NCBI GenBank assembly: GCA_014728045.1
Contig: WJMH01000012.1
Coordinates: 234,503 to 298,502 of the forward strand
Reading direction: 5' to 3'
From: Candidatus Omnitrophota bacterium
GTDB taxonomy: Bacteria > Omnitrophota > Gorgyraeia > Tantalellales > Tantalellaceae
Length of the DNA stretch: 64,000 bases
Part shown: positions 1-8,427 of the stretch, piece after piece
Layout: every line of letters begins with the position of its first letter
Numbering within the stretch: position 1 is the first letter of the stretch
The notes under the pieces: generated by a model
Database searches by the model: none
Told to the model about the DNA's origin: nothing
Seen by the model: only the letters and a program-made list of their open reading frames with translations
Made by a program: the position numbers and the translations under genes

Positions 1-213
1 TCCGTAATTGATGCCGATGGAAGCACGGCATCGTTGAGCGAAGCCTTTAGAAAGGCGTTTTCGCCGGATTTCAGGCAGTTCTGCAGGAACGTGAATAATC
101 CTTACGGTGATGGTAAAGCCGCAGAAAGGATCGTGCGTGTGATAGAAAAGACGGAAGTTAAAAACATCAGCAAGGGGTTTTTCGATATTGGTCATAAATA
201 CGGCTCCTTTTGA
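1..213 (+). CDS. UDP-N-acetylglucosamine 2-epimerase (hydrolysing, NeuC/LegG-type), C-terminal fragment
   Basis: The window opens inside a reading frame that runs from base 1 to a TGA at 211-213, giving the last 70 residues of a protein. The segment NPYGDGKAAERIVRVIE matches the conserved C-terminal end of hydrolysing UDP-GlcNAc 2-epimerases, in which an N-P-YGDG-A-RI block precedes the final helix. These GT-B-fold enzymes release N-acetylmannosamine-type sugars that are condensed to sialic or legionaminic acid. The next two genes, an amidotransferase and a CBS-nucleotidyltransferase, are partners in legionaminic acid pathways, which favours a LegG-like role over a WecB-like one. Only the tail is visible, so the exact subfamily is not proven. 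Confidence 0.62.
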   Translation, partial: SVIDADGSTASLSEAFRKAFSPDFRQFCRNVNNPYGDGKAAERIVRVIEKTEVKNISKGFFDIGHKYGSF

Positions 214-236
214 TAAAAAAAAAGGAGGTAATTGCT

Positions 237-1361
237 ATGAAGTATTGCAAAAAATGCGTAATGCCTGAGACAAGGCCGGGTATCAAGTTCGATGAAGAGG
301 GCGTATGTTATGCCTGCCTGGCTGCCGAAAGGAAGAAAAAGACCGACTGGGACGGTAGAATGAAAGAGCTGCAACAGCTGTGTGACAGGCACAGGAACTC
401 CAATGGGGATTACTATGATTGCATGATAGCGGTCAGCGGTGGAAAGGACAGTCATTTCCAGGTCTATATGCTGAAAGAGGTCATGAAGATGAACCCCCTT
501 CTGGTGAGTGTGGATAATCTGAGCTGGACACAGACAGGCAGGGATAACTTCATGAACATCCGTGACGCGTTCGACTGTGACTGCATTTCGCTGAACCTTA
601 GTCCCAATACTGCAAGGAAGATGATGAAGAAAGCTTTCGTGAAATTCGGCAGCCCCACGTGGTTCTGGGACAGGGCGGTCTACGCCTATCCCATACGCAT
701 GGCTATCAATATGGGCATTAAACTTATAGTTTACGGTGAGAACATCAACTATGAGTACGGCGGTGCACAGACGGAGGAAACCCCGAGCGCGCTAGCCCAG
801 ATCAATAACGACGTAGTGAAGTCGTATGACTGGAATACCTGGCTTGAAGAAGATGAGATTACCATGAAACAGCTCAATTCATGTGTTTATCCGAAAGAAG
901 AGGAGATTAAGAAAGCCGGGCTGGAACCGGTCTACCTGAGCTATTTTGTTCCGTGGGATGGTTATCGCAATTACGAAAAGGCCAAGGAGTACGGCTTTAA
1001 ATCCCTTGACGATACTGGTGAATGGAAGCGGGAAGGGTATATAGAGGGTTACGACCAGATAGACGCGATAGGTTATCTGGTCCACCCGTGGTTGAAATAC
1101 CCTAAATTCGGACATGCCAGGGCCACTGACGTGGGGTCTTACTGGATAAGGAACGGCAGGCTGAGCCGTGAAAAAGCCATCCAGCTTGTCAGGGACCATG
1201 ATCATAAGCTGGACCCTAGGGCGTTGAAGGATTTCATCGATTTCCTGGGGATTACGGAGGAAGAGTTCTGGAAGGTAGTCGAGAAATTCTGGAACAGGGA
1301 GCTTTTCCGGAAGGTGGACGGTAGATGGGAACTAAAAGAGCCGATTTGGGAACAGTCATAA
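237..1361 (+). CDS. N-acetyl sugar amidotransferase (PtmG/PseA/WbpG-like)
   Basis: A 374-residue cytoplasmic enzyme of the PP-loop ATPase superfamily that would amidate an acetamido sugar or nonulosonate to an acetamidino group. An N-terminal Cys4 set (C4, C7, C24, C27) is the usual zinc-binding head of this family, and the PP-loop SGGKDS lies at residues 67-72. I start at ATG 237 because a strong AAGGAGG lies 8-15 bases upstream and the protein then begins MKYCKKCVMPETRP, the typical family start; an in-frame ATG at 210 would overlap the upstream gene. In Campylobacter PtmG and in Pseudomonas WbpG, homologues work on legionaminic or diacetamido-uronic sugars. No HisH/HisF-type glutaminase partner is visible here, so ammonia supply is unresolved; it may lie upstream of the window. 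Confidence 0.85.
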   Translation: MKYCKKCVMPETRPGIKFDEEGVCYACLAAERKKKTDWDGRMKELQQLCDRHRNSNGDYYDCMIAVSGGKDSHFQVYMLKEVMKMNPLLVSVDNLSWTQTGRDNFMNIRDAFDCDCISLNLSPNTARKMMKKAFVKFGSPTWFWDRAVYAYPIRMAINMGIKLIVYGENINYEYGGAQTEETPSALAQINNDVVKSYDWNTWLEEDEITMKQLNSCVYPKEEEIKKAGLEPVYLSYFVPWDGYRNYEKAKEYGFKSLDDTGEWKREGYIEGYDQIDAIGYLVHPWLKYPKFGHARATDVGSYWIRNGRLSREKAIQLVRDHDHKLDPRALKDFIDFLGITEEEFWKVVEKFWNRELFRKVDGRWELKEPIWEQS

Positions 1362-1391
1362 TGTTCCGATCTGTAAATAACGGAGGAAACG

Positions 1392-2477
1392 ATGGGCTAT
1401 GATGTCAACAGGTTCTGTATAGGCAAGGATCTTACGATAAAGGAAGTGATGAAAAGGATGGATACCGCTGCCAGGAAGATCCTTTTCGTGACTACGGAAG
1501 ACAAAAGGCTTCTCGGGGCCTTGACCGATGGGGATATACGCAGATGGATACTCGAAGACGGGGACCTGAGCGAACCGGCAGAGAACATTTACAACAAGAA
1601 GCCTAAATATCTCTCAAGGGGTATATCCAAAATCGACGAAAGAAAGGCGATTTTCGAGGAAATGGTAGAAGCGCTTCCCGTGGTGGACGAGCAAATGCGG
1701 GTGGTTGACCTCGTATTCTTGAAAGACGCCGTCAGGGAGGATATTTCCGGGGAAAAAGCAGATCCCAAGCTTAAAGTTCCTGTTGTCATCATGGTCGGAG
1801 GTAAAGGCAAACGGCTGGATCCGGTAACCCGGATCCTTCCTAAAGCGCTGATACCCATTGGCGATAAGCCGGTCGTGGAAATGATAATAGATAAATTCAG
1901 GGAGTTTACATCAGCGGATATCTATTTTATTCTCGGGCATAAGGCCACAATGGTCAAATCATATTTCAACGACAGTGTGAACGGATATAATATTTCTTAC
2001 CTCTATGAGGGGGAAAAAGCTCTCGGGACCGCGGGCGGTCTTAAAATGATCCCCGAAGATTTTCCCGGAACGTTCTTCTTGTCCAACTGTGACAATATAA
2101 TCAAGGCGGATTATACGGATGTTTATCAATACCATAAGGATAAGGGGTATGATCTGACCATTGTAGGATCCATGCAGCATTTCGTTCTGCCTTATGGGGT
2201 TATGGAGATAAATTCTGGCGGAGAACTCAAACAGATAATGGAAAAACCTGAGTATGATTACTTGGTCAATACGGGGATGTACGTTGTCGAGAAGAACATT
2301 ACTGAGTACATCCCCGGCAATACTATGTTCCATATTACCGATTTGATAAAGGCGCTCCAAAAGAATGGGAAGAAGATAGGCGTCTATCCTATCAGCGAGA
2401 AATCCTGGCTCGATGTCGGCCAGTGGGAATCTTACAAGGAAACGGCTAGTCATCTACTTGAGAAACTGGAGGGGTGA
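1392..2477 (+). CDS. CBS-domain nucleotidyltransferase (PtmE-like sugar-1-phosphate guanylyltransferase)
   Basis: A 361-residue two-part protein. Residues about 1-120 form a CBS pair (FVTTEDKRLLGALTDGDIRRW is the clearest part of it), and residues about 125-361 are an NTP-transferase domain with the nucleotide-binding start VVIMVGGKGKRLDPVTRILP. This architecture matches Campylobacter PtmE, which makes GDP-glucosamine at the start of the legionaminic acid route. It follows the amidotransferase by 30 bases with a GGAGG Shine-Dalgarno, so the two are probably cotranscribed. The CBS pair suggests control by an adenosyl ligand, which is an inference. Base and sugar specificity cannot be read from the sequence, so guanylyltransferase is by analogy. 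Confidence 0.8.
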   Translation: MGYDVNRFCIGKDLTIKEVMKRMDTAARKILFVTTEDKRLLGALTDGDIRRWILEDGDLSEPAENIYNKKPKYLSRGISKIDERKAIFEEMVEALPVVDEQMRVVDLVFLKDAVREDISGEKADPKLKVPVVIMVGGKGKRLDPVTRILPKALIPIGDKPVVEMIIDKFREFTSADIYFILGHKATMVKSYFNDSVNGYNISYLYEGEKALGTAGGLKMIPEDFPGTFFLSNCDNIIKADYTDVYQYHKDKGYDLTIVGSMQHFVLPYGVMEINSGGELKQIMEKPEYDYLVNTGMYVVEKNITEYIPGNTMFHITDLIKALQKNGKKIGVYPISEKSWLDVGQWESYKETASHLLEKLEG

Positions 2478-2483
2478 GGAAAA

Positions 2484-3512
2484 GTGAAAGGACTTAAAGA
2501 ACACAGATCAGATAATCTTCACACTGTGGTTTACAAAAAGGCCTCACCGGATGAAATATTATCTGCAGAGCTGGGCCCACAATACACCGAATATCGTAAA
2601 AAGTGGGGCCGGGTTTCGGAATGCAGACTCGAGCAAGATTATCCATTGCATCTGAATTTTGAGATCTTTTACGGATGCAACCTAAGGTGTTCCATGTGTA
2701 TACTGTCAAAACCCATAGGAGAAAGAGGGTATAAGACTGAACCGGAAAAACGGATCAGTTTTGATAAATATAAGGAAATAATCGATGAGGGCGTCAAAAG
2801 AGGACTTTGTGCTGTCCAGCTCAATGGGCATAATGAACCGCTTTTACAGGATGATCTCACTGAATATATCCAATACGCCAGAAATTCGGGGATTATCGAT
2901 ATTTACCTTATTACCAATGCCACACTCCTTACTCCGGAGAAGGCGGAGGAACTTTTATCTTCCGGGCTTACGCAGATCAAGTTCTCCATGGATTCCGTTT
3001 TAAAAGAAACATATGAGAAATTGAGAGTAGGCGGGAATTTCGAGAAAACCCTTGAGAATATAAACACTTTTCTCCAGATGAAGAAAAAAATGAAAAAGAT
3101 TTTGCCTGTTACTAGGGTCTCATTTGTCAAGACCCCGGAGAACAAGTCAGAAGTCAATGATTTTATCGGGTACTGGTCCGACAGAGTTGATTATATAACA
3201 GTCCAGGATATGGTAGATCCTTTTGTTGTAGATGAAGCGGTTTCCGAGGGATCTTTGAATAACAAAAAAAACCTGTCTAAGTGCTCAATGCCTTATCAGA
3301 GAATGTTCATAAGGAATAATGGAGACGTTAGTCCGTGTTGTTCAACCTACGGATTTCAGTTACCCGTTGGTAATGTATATGAAAGCTCGATATATGAGAT
3401 CTGGAATGGAAAAAGATTGAGCACGCTAAGAAAGCGGATCAATGGACCGTTTGAAAAACAACCGATCCCGTGCCGTAAGTGCAGACGGTCTCTAGAGCAT
3501 ATAACAAGTTAG
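2484..3512 (+). CDS. Radical SAM/SPASM domain protein
   Basis: A 342-residue radical SAM enzyme starting at GTG 2484 behind GGAGG, 6 bases after the previous stop. The iron-sulfur motif CxxxCxxC appears as GCNLRCSMC near residue 63. The C-terminal third carries the SPASM-type cysteines: KCSMPYQRMF, DVSPCCS and a final CRKCRR. An N-terminal block, YxxYRKKW followed by PLHLNFEI, precedes the cluster and recurs in the gene at 16761-17798, so the two are paralogous. Such proteins occur in glycan clusters but their substrates are generally unknown. The setting, between nonulosonate enzymes and a sulfotransferase, suggests sugar modification rather than peptide maturation; I see no precursor peptide nearby. 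Confidence 0.85.
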   Translation: MKGLKEHRSDNLHTVVYKKASPDEILSAELGPQYTEYRKKWGRVSECRLEQDYPLHLNFEIFYGCNLRCSMCILSKPIGERGYKTEPEKRISFDKYKEIIDEGVKRGLCAVQLNGHNEPLLQDDLTEYIQYARNSGIIDIYLITNATLLTPEKAEELLSSGLTQIKFSMDSVLKETYEKLRVGGNFEKTLENINTFLQMKKKMKKILPVTRVSFVKTPENKSEVNDFIGYWSDRVDYITVQDMVDPFVVDEAVSEGSLNNKKNLSKCSMPYQRMFIRNNGDVSPCCSTYGFQLPVGNVYESSIYEIWNGKRLSTLRKRINGPFEKQPIPCRKCRRSLEHITS

Positions 3513-3535
3513 TTGCAAGGAGGACATTGATAATT

Positions 3536-4474
3536 ATGGATATAAAAAGGACAGTCCCCGTTATAATAAATGGAGCGAAAAGATCAGGTAATACTCTTTT
3601 GCAGTATCTTCTGGATTCTGTGCCCGGGGTTTTTACATTTCTGGATGAGTGCTATTTTCTTGAATATCTCTATGATATCGGGGAAGAGAACATACAGTCC
3701 TTCGTTGAGATACAAAAGACCGCGAATGTGAAGGACTTGTTCGAGTCTACGAGAAAACGCTCGTTGTTCCATTTCTATGAGCAAGGGTACTCGCCCAAAG
3801 GCACCGTGAACACTCAGCACATAAATGTCGAGTATGATCTAGATAAGCTGATATCAACTTTGGACGAGATGCAGAAAAAAATGGATGATAATGTACTGTC
3901 GGTATGGGAATACTGGGTAAGTGCTGTTATGCGCTCAATGGGGCAGAGAATCGATAACAAAGATTTCACCGTGTTCAAATGCCCCGATTACGGTAAATCT
4001 ATGTTATCCGCCATAAAATATCTCAACGATCCTAAGGTAATAGTCATGGTGAGAGACCCATTATACGCGATAGACTCTCTGAAAAGATCCCGTGAAATAC
4101 GGAACGAAAAGAGATTGTATCTGTTCGAACTGTTCAATGTTATCAATAATTATAAATTTTTGCTTGAAACATTGAATAACATTAATGAATCAAAATCAAA
4201 AGATCGTGTTATGGTCATTAGGTATGAGGATTTGACCAGAAACCCTTTAAGTGTAATGCAAAACTTGGCCGGCTTTACGGGTATTCCCTTTCATCCAAAT
4301 ATGCTGGAGGCGACCCTGAACGGCGAGAAGTGGTATGGCGAAAGCAGTTTTTCTAAGTTCAACGGAATATCTACTGAGTCGACCACGAGAGATATACGAG
4401 CGTTAAATGCTTGGGAAAGAGGATACATTACTGACCAACTGAAGGATTTTAACGGTTATTTTGGATATGAATAA
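3536..4474 (+). CDS. PAPS-dependent sulfotransferase family protein
   Basis: A 312-residue cytoplasmic protein predicted to transfer sulfate from PAPS to a glycan or other acceptor. The 5'-phosphosulfate-binding loop is NGAKRSGNTLL at residues 12-22, and the 3'-phosphate loop is VIVMVRDPLYAIDSLKRS around residues 166-185. Both are hallmarks of the Sulfotransfer family. I choose ATG 3536, which follows AAGGAGG and puts the PSB loop close to the N-terminus; an upstream in-frame ATG at 3479 would add 19 residues and overlap the radical SAM gene. The ATP sulfurylase and APS kinase genes 4-6 kb downstream would supply PAPS. The acceptor is unknown. Confidence 0.85.
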   Translation: MDIKRTVPVIINGAKRSGNTLLQYLLDSVPGVFTFLDECYFLEYLYDIGEENIQSFVEIQKTANVKDLFESTRKRSLFHFYEQGYSPKGTVNTQHINVEYDLDKLISTLDEMQKKMDDNVLSVWEYWVSAVMRSMGQRIDNKDFTVFKCPDYGKSMLSAIKYLNDPKVIVMVRDPLYAIDSLKRSREIRNEKRLYLFELFNVINNYKFLLETLNNINESKSKDRVMVIRYEDLTRNPLSVMQNLAGFTGIPFHPNMLEATLNGEKWYGESSFSKFNGISTESTTRDIRALNAWERGYITDQLKDFNGYFGYE

Positions 4475-6506
4475 ACACCTGAGGGAAAAAGAATATGTCG
4501 CGAATTTGCCTCTAAGGATTGTATGGTTAGAGAGATTATCGATACATACCCTTTTGAGGGTGTTCGGATTGTTTCTGAAAGAAAGGAATATTGAAGTAAG
4601 GTTTCTCCGTTCCTCGTTATTTCCAATGCTTTTACAAGCAATATTGCCATTTAAAGTTTCAAAAGTCCAGGATTCTCTGGCGGATCTGTGGGAAGGGGGG
4701 CAGTCACTAGGAATGAGAGCTCAGGCGGAACTGCCTAAAATGGTTTTAAGGACGGTTCAGAAGCTCTCGGAACAGAAGAGATATAAGCGTCTTTGCACAT
4801 TGCTTCCAAAGGAGAAAGTGGATGTTCTTTTCAGCAGTAAGGTTTATGAGGAACTTAGGATGCTCGTAAGACTCCGTCTTTTGGCGAAATGGGCCGAAAG
4901 GCATAAAGAAGGACTCTTACAACAGACTATTTTATATCCTGATAATGGGCTTTTATCTGCTGTGACAGAGATCTGGAGAGACAAAGACATAGCGCTTGTT
5001 CCTTACCAGGAAATAAGCATTAGGTATCTCAAAAAAATGATAAGGGCTTCAGATCTATATAGCAGAAAGGTTTTATTAGGGACCGCGAAGAACAGGTCTG
5101 AGATATCGGATCGCGATTCCAGTGCAAAAATAGGAGTCCACTACACCGAAGGTGTTGATCACAGAAAGCGCACGGACCTGTACTGGTACGCCGACAGTGG
5201 GATTGATCCCTCACGGGTTGTCATTTACATCGATGCTGTCAAAGCTTCTCGAGGACCCATCTCTGGTGCAGAACTGGAGGCTATAGATAAGATTGGTATG
5301 CTCTGGGTAGCTTTGCGTAAGAATCTTGTCGCGAATCCCGAAAGGTACAGATGGAAAAAGATAAAATATAAAGGAAAGCTAAGATCCGAGTATTCACGGT
5401 TCATAGATCTTAAGTGCGGATCCAAACTGGATAAATGGATATACATGACGGGGAAGAACTTGCTCAAGGACATAAAATACTGGGAAGCCTTTTATGGGCA
5501 CTTCAATGTCAAGGTAGCAATTGATTTCGTCAGCTGGACGGGCGAGACCATAGCACAGAACATGGCGTTGGAAAAGCTGGGCGGCTTCAAGGCTGGCACT
5601 CAACGGTCAATTATGTCACTGAAAGAATCTCTTCCTTTCCTTGCCTATAATTCTAATCATATATTTTTCATTTGGAACAATTCTGCGATAAGACATAAAG
5701 GTACGAGCAGGGTCATAGAAAAGTTTATTATTGCGGGGTATCCTTTTGATATTGTGCATAAAAGACATCTGGAGGATAGCTTGCAGAGAAAGATCGAAAA
5801 ATTAAAAGGTAAATTCATTATAGCATTATTTGATAGTTCGTTTGCCGAAGATTCATATGTATCAAAGCGCATGGTAGAGAGGTTTTATCAAGGGTTCCTT
5901 TCTTGGCTGCTTGAAGACGAAGGAATAGCCATTATCACGAAAGAGAAGAAGAAAGTTTTTTTCGACCAGCTTACCGGCATAAATGAACTTGTGGAACGAG
6001 CGGAACGGACTGATAGGTTCGTTCGCCTAAAGGATACACTTGGAAGATTGCCTATTGATGCGTCCGCATGTGCTGATATGGCTATCGGTCTAGCGGTTTC
6101 TTCCGCGGTTGTTGAAACAGTGCTTACGGGGCGCAGGGGAGTGCATTGTGATCTTTCTGGACATGTAAACCATCACTTTTACGATTGGGGAAAAGGGAGA
6201 ATAATATTTGATAATTTAGAAATGTTGATAGAAGAGATCAGGGCTTATAGGACCGATATTTCAAAGAACAAAGAGCTTGGTGACTGGTCGCCATATTACA
6301 AAGAATTGGATCCTTTCCGGGATGCAGGAACTGGTAGTAGGGTTGGCAGTTATCTCAAACATTTACTTGAAGCTTTGGATAAAGGCAGAACAAGAGAAGA
6401 GGCAGGGGAACAGGCGGATAAACTTTACAGACAGAGATGGGGCAACGACAAAATTGTGAGCATGCAAAGAAAAACGGTGTCTATTGAAAGTCAAAGTGAC
6501 TTGTAA
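4467..6506 (+). CDS. Large protein with GT-B-like C-terminal half, putative surface-glycan transferase
   Basis: A 679-residue protein overlapping the sulfotransferase by 8 bases, suggesting translational coupling. I use ATG 4467; TTG 4461 is also possible and no clear Shine-Dalgarno decides between them. There is no signal peptide or clear membrane span. The last 250 residues have alternating strands and helices, with IDASACADMAIGLAVSSAV followed by TGRRGVHCDL, like the donor-binding half of GT-B capsule and lipid-A-type transferases. The middle region has KRTDLYWYADSGIDPSRVVIYID. I do not recognise a named family for the whole protein. Its length, position and C-terminal pattern resemble the large genes at 14791 and 21738, so a polysaccharide assembly role is inferred. 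Confidence 0.55.
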   Translation: MNKHLREKEYVANLPLRIVWLERLSIHTLLRVFGLFLKERNIEVRFLRSSLFPMLLQAILPFKVSKVQDSLADLWEGGQSLGMRAQAELPKMVLRTVQKLSEQKRYKRLCTLLPKEKVDVLFSSKVYEELRMLVRLRLLAKWAERHKEGLLQQTILYPDNGLLSAVTEIWRDKDIALVPYQEISIRYLKKMIRASDLYSRKVLLGTAKNRSEISDRDSSAKIGVHYTEGVDHRKRTDLYWYADSGIDPSRVVIYIDAVKASRGPISGAELEAIDKIGMLWVALRKNLVANPERYRWKKIKYKGKLRSEYSRFIDLKCGSKLDKWIYMTGKNLLKDIKYWEAFYGHFNVKVAIDFVSWTGETIAQNMALEKLGGFKAGTQRSIMSLKESLPFLAYNSNHIFFIWNNSAIRHKGTSRVIEKFIIAGYPFDIVHKRHLEDSLQRKIEKLKGKFIIALFDSSFAEDSYVSKRMVERFYQGFLSWLLEDEGIAIITKEKKKVFFDQLTGINELVERAERTDRFVRLKDTLGRLPIDASACADMAIGLAVSSAVVETVLTGRRGVHCDLSGHVNHHFYDWGKGRIIFDNLEMLIEEIRAYRTDISKNKELGDWSPYYKELDPFRDAGTGSRVGSYLKHLLEALDKGRTREEAGEQADKLYRQRWGNDKIVSMQRKTVSIESQSDL

Positions 6507-6524
6507 TAATGGCGGAGGCTGGAT

Positions 6525-7310
6525 ATGAGATTAAAAGATAAAGTTGTCGTAGTTACTGGAGGATCAAGAGGTATCGGCAAAGCTGCGTGTATCAGGTTCG
6601 CTGAAGAAGGAGCCAAAGTGGTGGTCAACTACGCCGAATCAGCCGACCACGGCAGTTACGCAGATGCCGCTGGGAAGGTCGTGGATGAGATAAGGTCCAA
6701 GGGTGGAGAAGCGGCGGCTTTCGAGGCGGATGTCGCGGACAAGAACAAGGTACGGGAGATGATGGAGTTCACGGTAAGTAAGTACGGGCGTATCGATATA
6801 CTGGTGGCTAACGCGGGTATCTGCCCTTTCGAGGAGTTCGGCAAGATAGACGAAACCCTTCTGGACCGGGTGATAGGAGTAAACCTTAAAGGCGCATTTT
6901 TCAGCGCACAGGCCGCGGCGGAAAAGATGGTCGAGCTCGGTCTTAAGGGGAGGATAGTCTTTACCAGTTCCGTAAGTGCTGTTTTCGGGGGAGAACTCCA
7001 GGCGCATTACTGTGCGACAAAAGGCGGGATTAACCAGCTTATGAAATCCATTGCGATAGCTGTCGGAAAACACGGTATAACCGCTAATGCCGTACTTCCC
7101 GGCACCGTGATCACCGACATTAACAGGAAGCAACTTGAGGATGAGAACAAGGCTCTTAAAGATTATTTTATAAAGAGGACACCTTTGGGGCGCCTGGCGA
7201 CGCCGGAGGATATCGCGGCGGCGATGTTGTTCTTTGCTTCGGATGATGCCTCGTGTGTTTCCGGATCGACGCTTGTCGTTGACGGGGGAATGTCAGTGAA
7301 CTTACAGTGA
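6525..7310 (+). CDS. SDR-family oxidoreductase (FabG/PtmA-like)
   Basis: A 261-residue classical short-chain dehydrogenase. The NAD(P)-binding motif TGGSRGIG is at residues 11-18, the NAG motif is at ILVANAG, and the catalytic set is a serine in VFTSSVSAV with Y162 and K166 in YCATK. Its length is standard and the C-terminus VSGSTLVVDGGMSVNL is canonical. The closest general relatives are 3-oxoacyl-ACP reductases, but legionaminic loci carry the SDR PtmA and a sugar substrate fits this context better. A GGAGG precedes ATG 6525, which is 18 bases from the previous gene. Substrate and cofactor preference are not determinable. Confidence 0.85.
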   Translation: MRLKDKVVVVTGGSRGIGKAACIRFAEEGAKVVVNYAESADHGSYADAAGKVVDEIRSKGGEAAAFEADVADKNKVREMMEFTVSKYGRIDILVANAGICPFEEFGKIDETLLDRVIGVNLKGAFFSAQAAAEKMVELGLKGRIVFTSSVSAVFGGELQAHYCATKGGINQLMKSIAIAVGKHGITANAVLPGTVITDINRKQLEDENKALKDYFIKRTPLGRLATPEDIAAAMLFFASDDASCVSGSTLVVDGGMSVNLQ

Positions 7311-7378
7311 GAGACCTTTAAAGTTAACGTAAAGGATATGATCCAAATATTTGCGATCAAAAAAGGGAGATATGATAG

Positions 7379-8416
7379 ATGAACGATATCAAATTCGGAT
7401 TTTGCGTACCGATATTCGCAAACCCGGGGATGCTTTCATTCAGGACCCCGGCATATGAAAAACTGGACTGGTACTCAATAAAGGATACTGTCCTTCTCTG
7501 CGAGGAGCTTGGGTTCGATTCGATGTTCGTGGCAGACCATCTCTTCCTCGGCAGGGACGGGGATATATGGGAATGCATTTCGCTCATGTCCGCTTTGGCG
7601 GCTATAACCAAAAGGATGCAGATAATCCCCATACACCTTTGCAATAGTTTCAGGCATCCCGGAATGGTGGCCAAGTCGCTTGCCACGATGAGCCATATAT
7701 CGAACGGGAGGATCGCGCTTTTTTATGATTATGGCTGGAGAAAAGCGGAATTCGACGCTTACGGGTTGGATTTCGGCAAGGATGATGAAGAACGTATAGA
7801 GAAGATGTCAGAAGGACTCTCCATAATCAAGGGACTGCTCGAAGAGGAAAAATTCAGTTTTAAAGGGAAGCATTATCAGCTTAACGAGGCAATTTGCAAC
7901 CCAAAACCCTCCAGCAAGGTCCCGGTATGGATGGGTGAGGCCAATAATCCCTTGATGGTGTCGAATATCGTAAAGCACGCCGATGTCTTCAATTCCATGC
8001 CCTGTTCGGACGGGTCCTTCCAGGACAAACTGGATATCATAAGCGAGGAATGCAAGAGGCAGGGGAGGGATTTTAGCGAAATGCGGCTTTCTCTGGAAAC
8101 ACAGGTTCTGGTAAGGCCGACCGAGAAGGACGCCGAAAGGGAGCTGGACAGGATGGCGGGAATGTTAGAGCGCAATAATTCCCACGATGATGATATTCTT
8201 GAACAGCTTAAGGCGACTAACCCGAGGATGACAGATTATAATTCACGTGAGACTCTTTACGAAGAATTCATGATAGGAAGCCCCGAAATGGTAAAGCAAA
8301 AGATCGACCTTTTCGTTGAAAAAGGCGTGGATCATTTCATGCTGTGGTTCATGGATTACCCGAATACCGAGGGGATCAGGTCTTTCGCGGAGGACATAAT
8401 GCCGCATTACAGATAA
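7379..8416 (+). CDS. LLM-class flavin-dependent oxidoreductase (luciferase-like)
   Basis: A 345-residue TIM-barrel protein of the bacterial luciferase-like monooxygenase or F420-dependent reductase superfamily. Typical segments are CEELGFDSMFVADHLFL near residue 40, an AAITKRMQIIP strand, and GRIALFYDYGWRKAEFDAYG, where family members read GR-xLGxGxGW--E---G. The C-terminus carries IGSPEMVKQKIDLF, matching the usual G-P--V---I--F block. A GGGAGA lies ahead of ATG 7379. Family members use FMN or F420 on varied substrates. Finding one between a glycan SDR and the sulfate-activation genes is unusual; an oxidative sugar step or a sulfur-related oxidation is possible, but neither is shown by the sequence. 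Confidence 0.8.
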   Translation: MNDIKFGFCVPIFANPGMLSFRTPAYEKLDWYSIKDTVLLCEELGFDSMFVADHLFLGRDGDIWECISLMSALAAITKRMQIIPIHLCNSFRHPGMVAKSLATMSHISNGRIALFYDYGWRKAEFDAYGLDFGKDDEERIEKMSEGLSIIKGLLEEEKFSFKGKHYQLNEAICNPKPSSKVPVWMGEANNPLMVSNIVKHADVFNSMPCSDGSFQDKLDIISEECKRQGRDFSEMRLSLETQVLVRPTEKDAERELDRMAGMLERNNSHDDDILEQLKATNPRMTDYNSRETLYEEFMIGSPEMVKQKIDLFVEKGVDHFMLWFMDYPNTEGIRSFAEDIMPHYR

Positions 8417-8427
8417 AAGGATGGAAA

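Noticed and set aside
210..236. Upstream ATG at 210 for the amidotransferase
   Set aside because: It overlaps the epimerase end, precedes the strong AAGGAGG site, and adds a lysine-rich stretch foreign to the family.
1959..2453. Long open frames on the - strand opposite the nucleotidyltransferase and many other genes
   Set aside because: They lie wholly inside well-supported + strand genes, show no family motif and have shadow-like composition.
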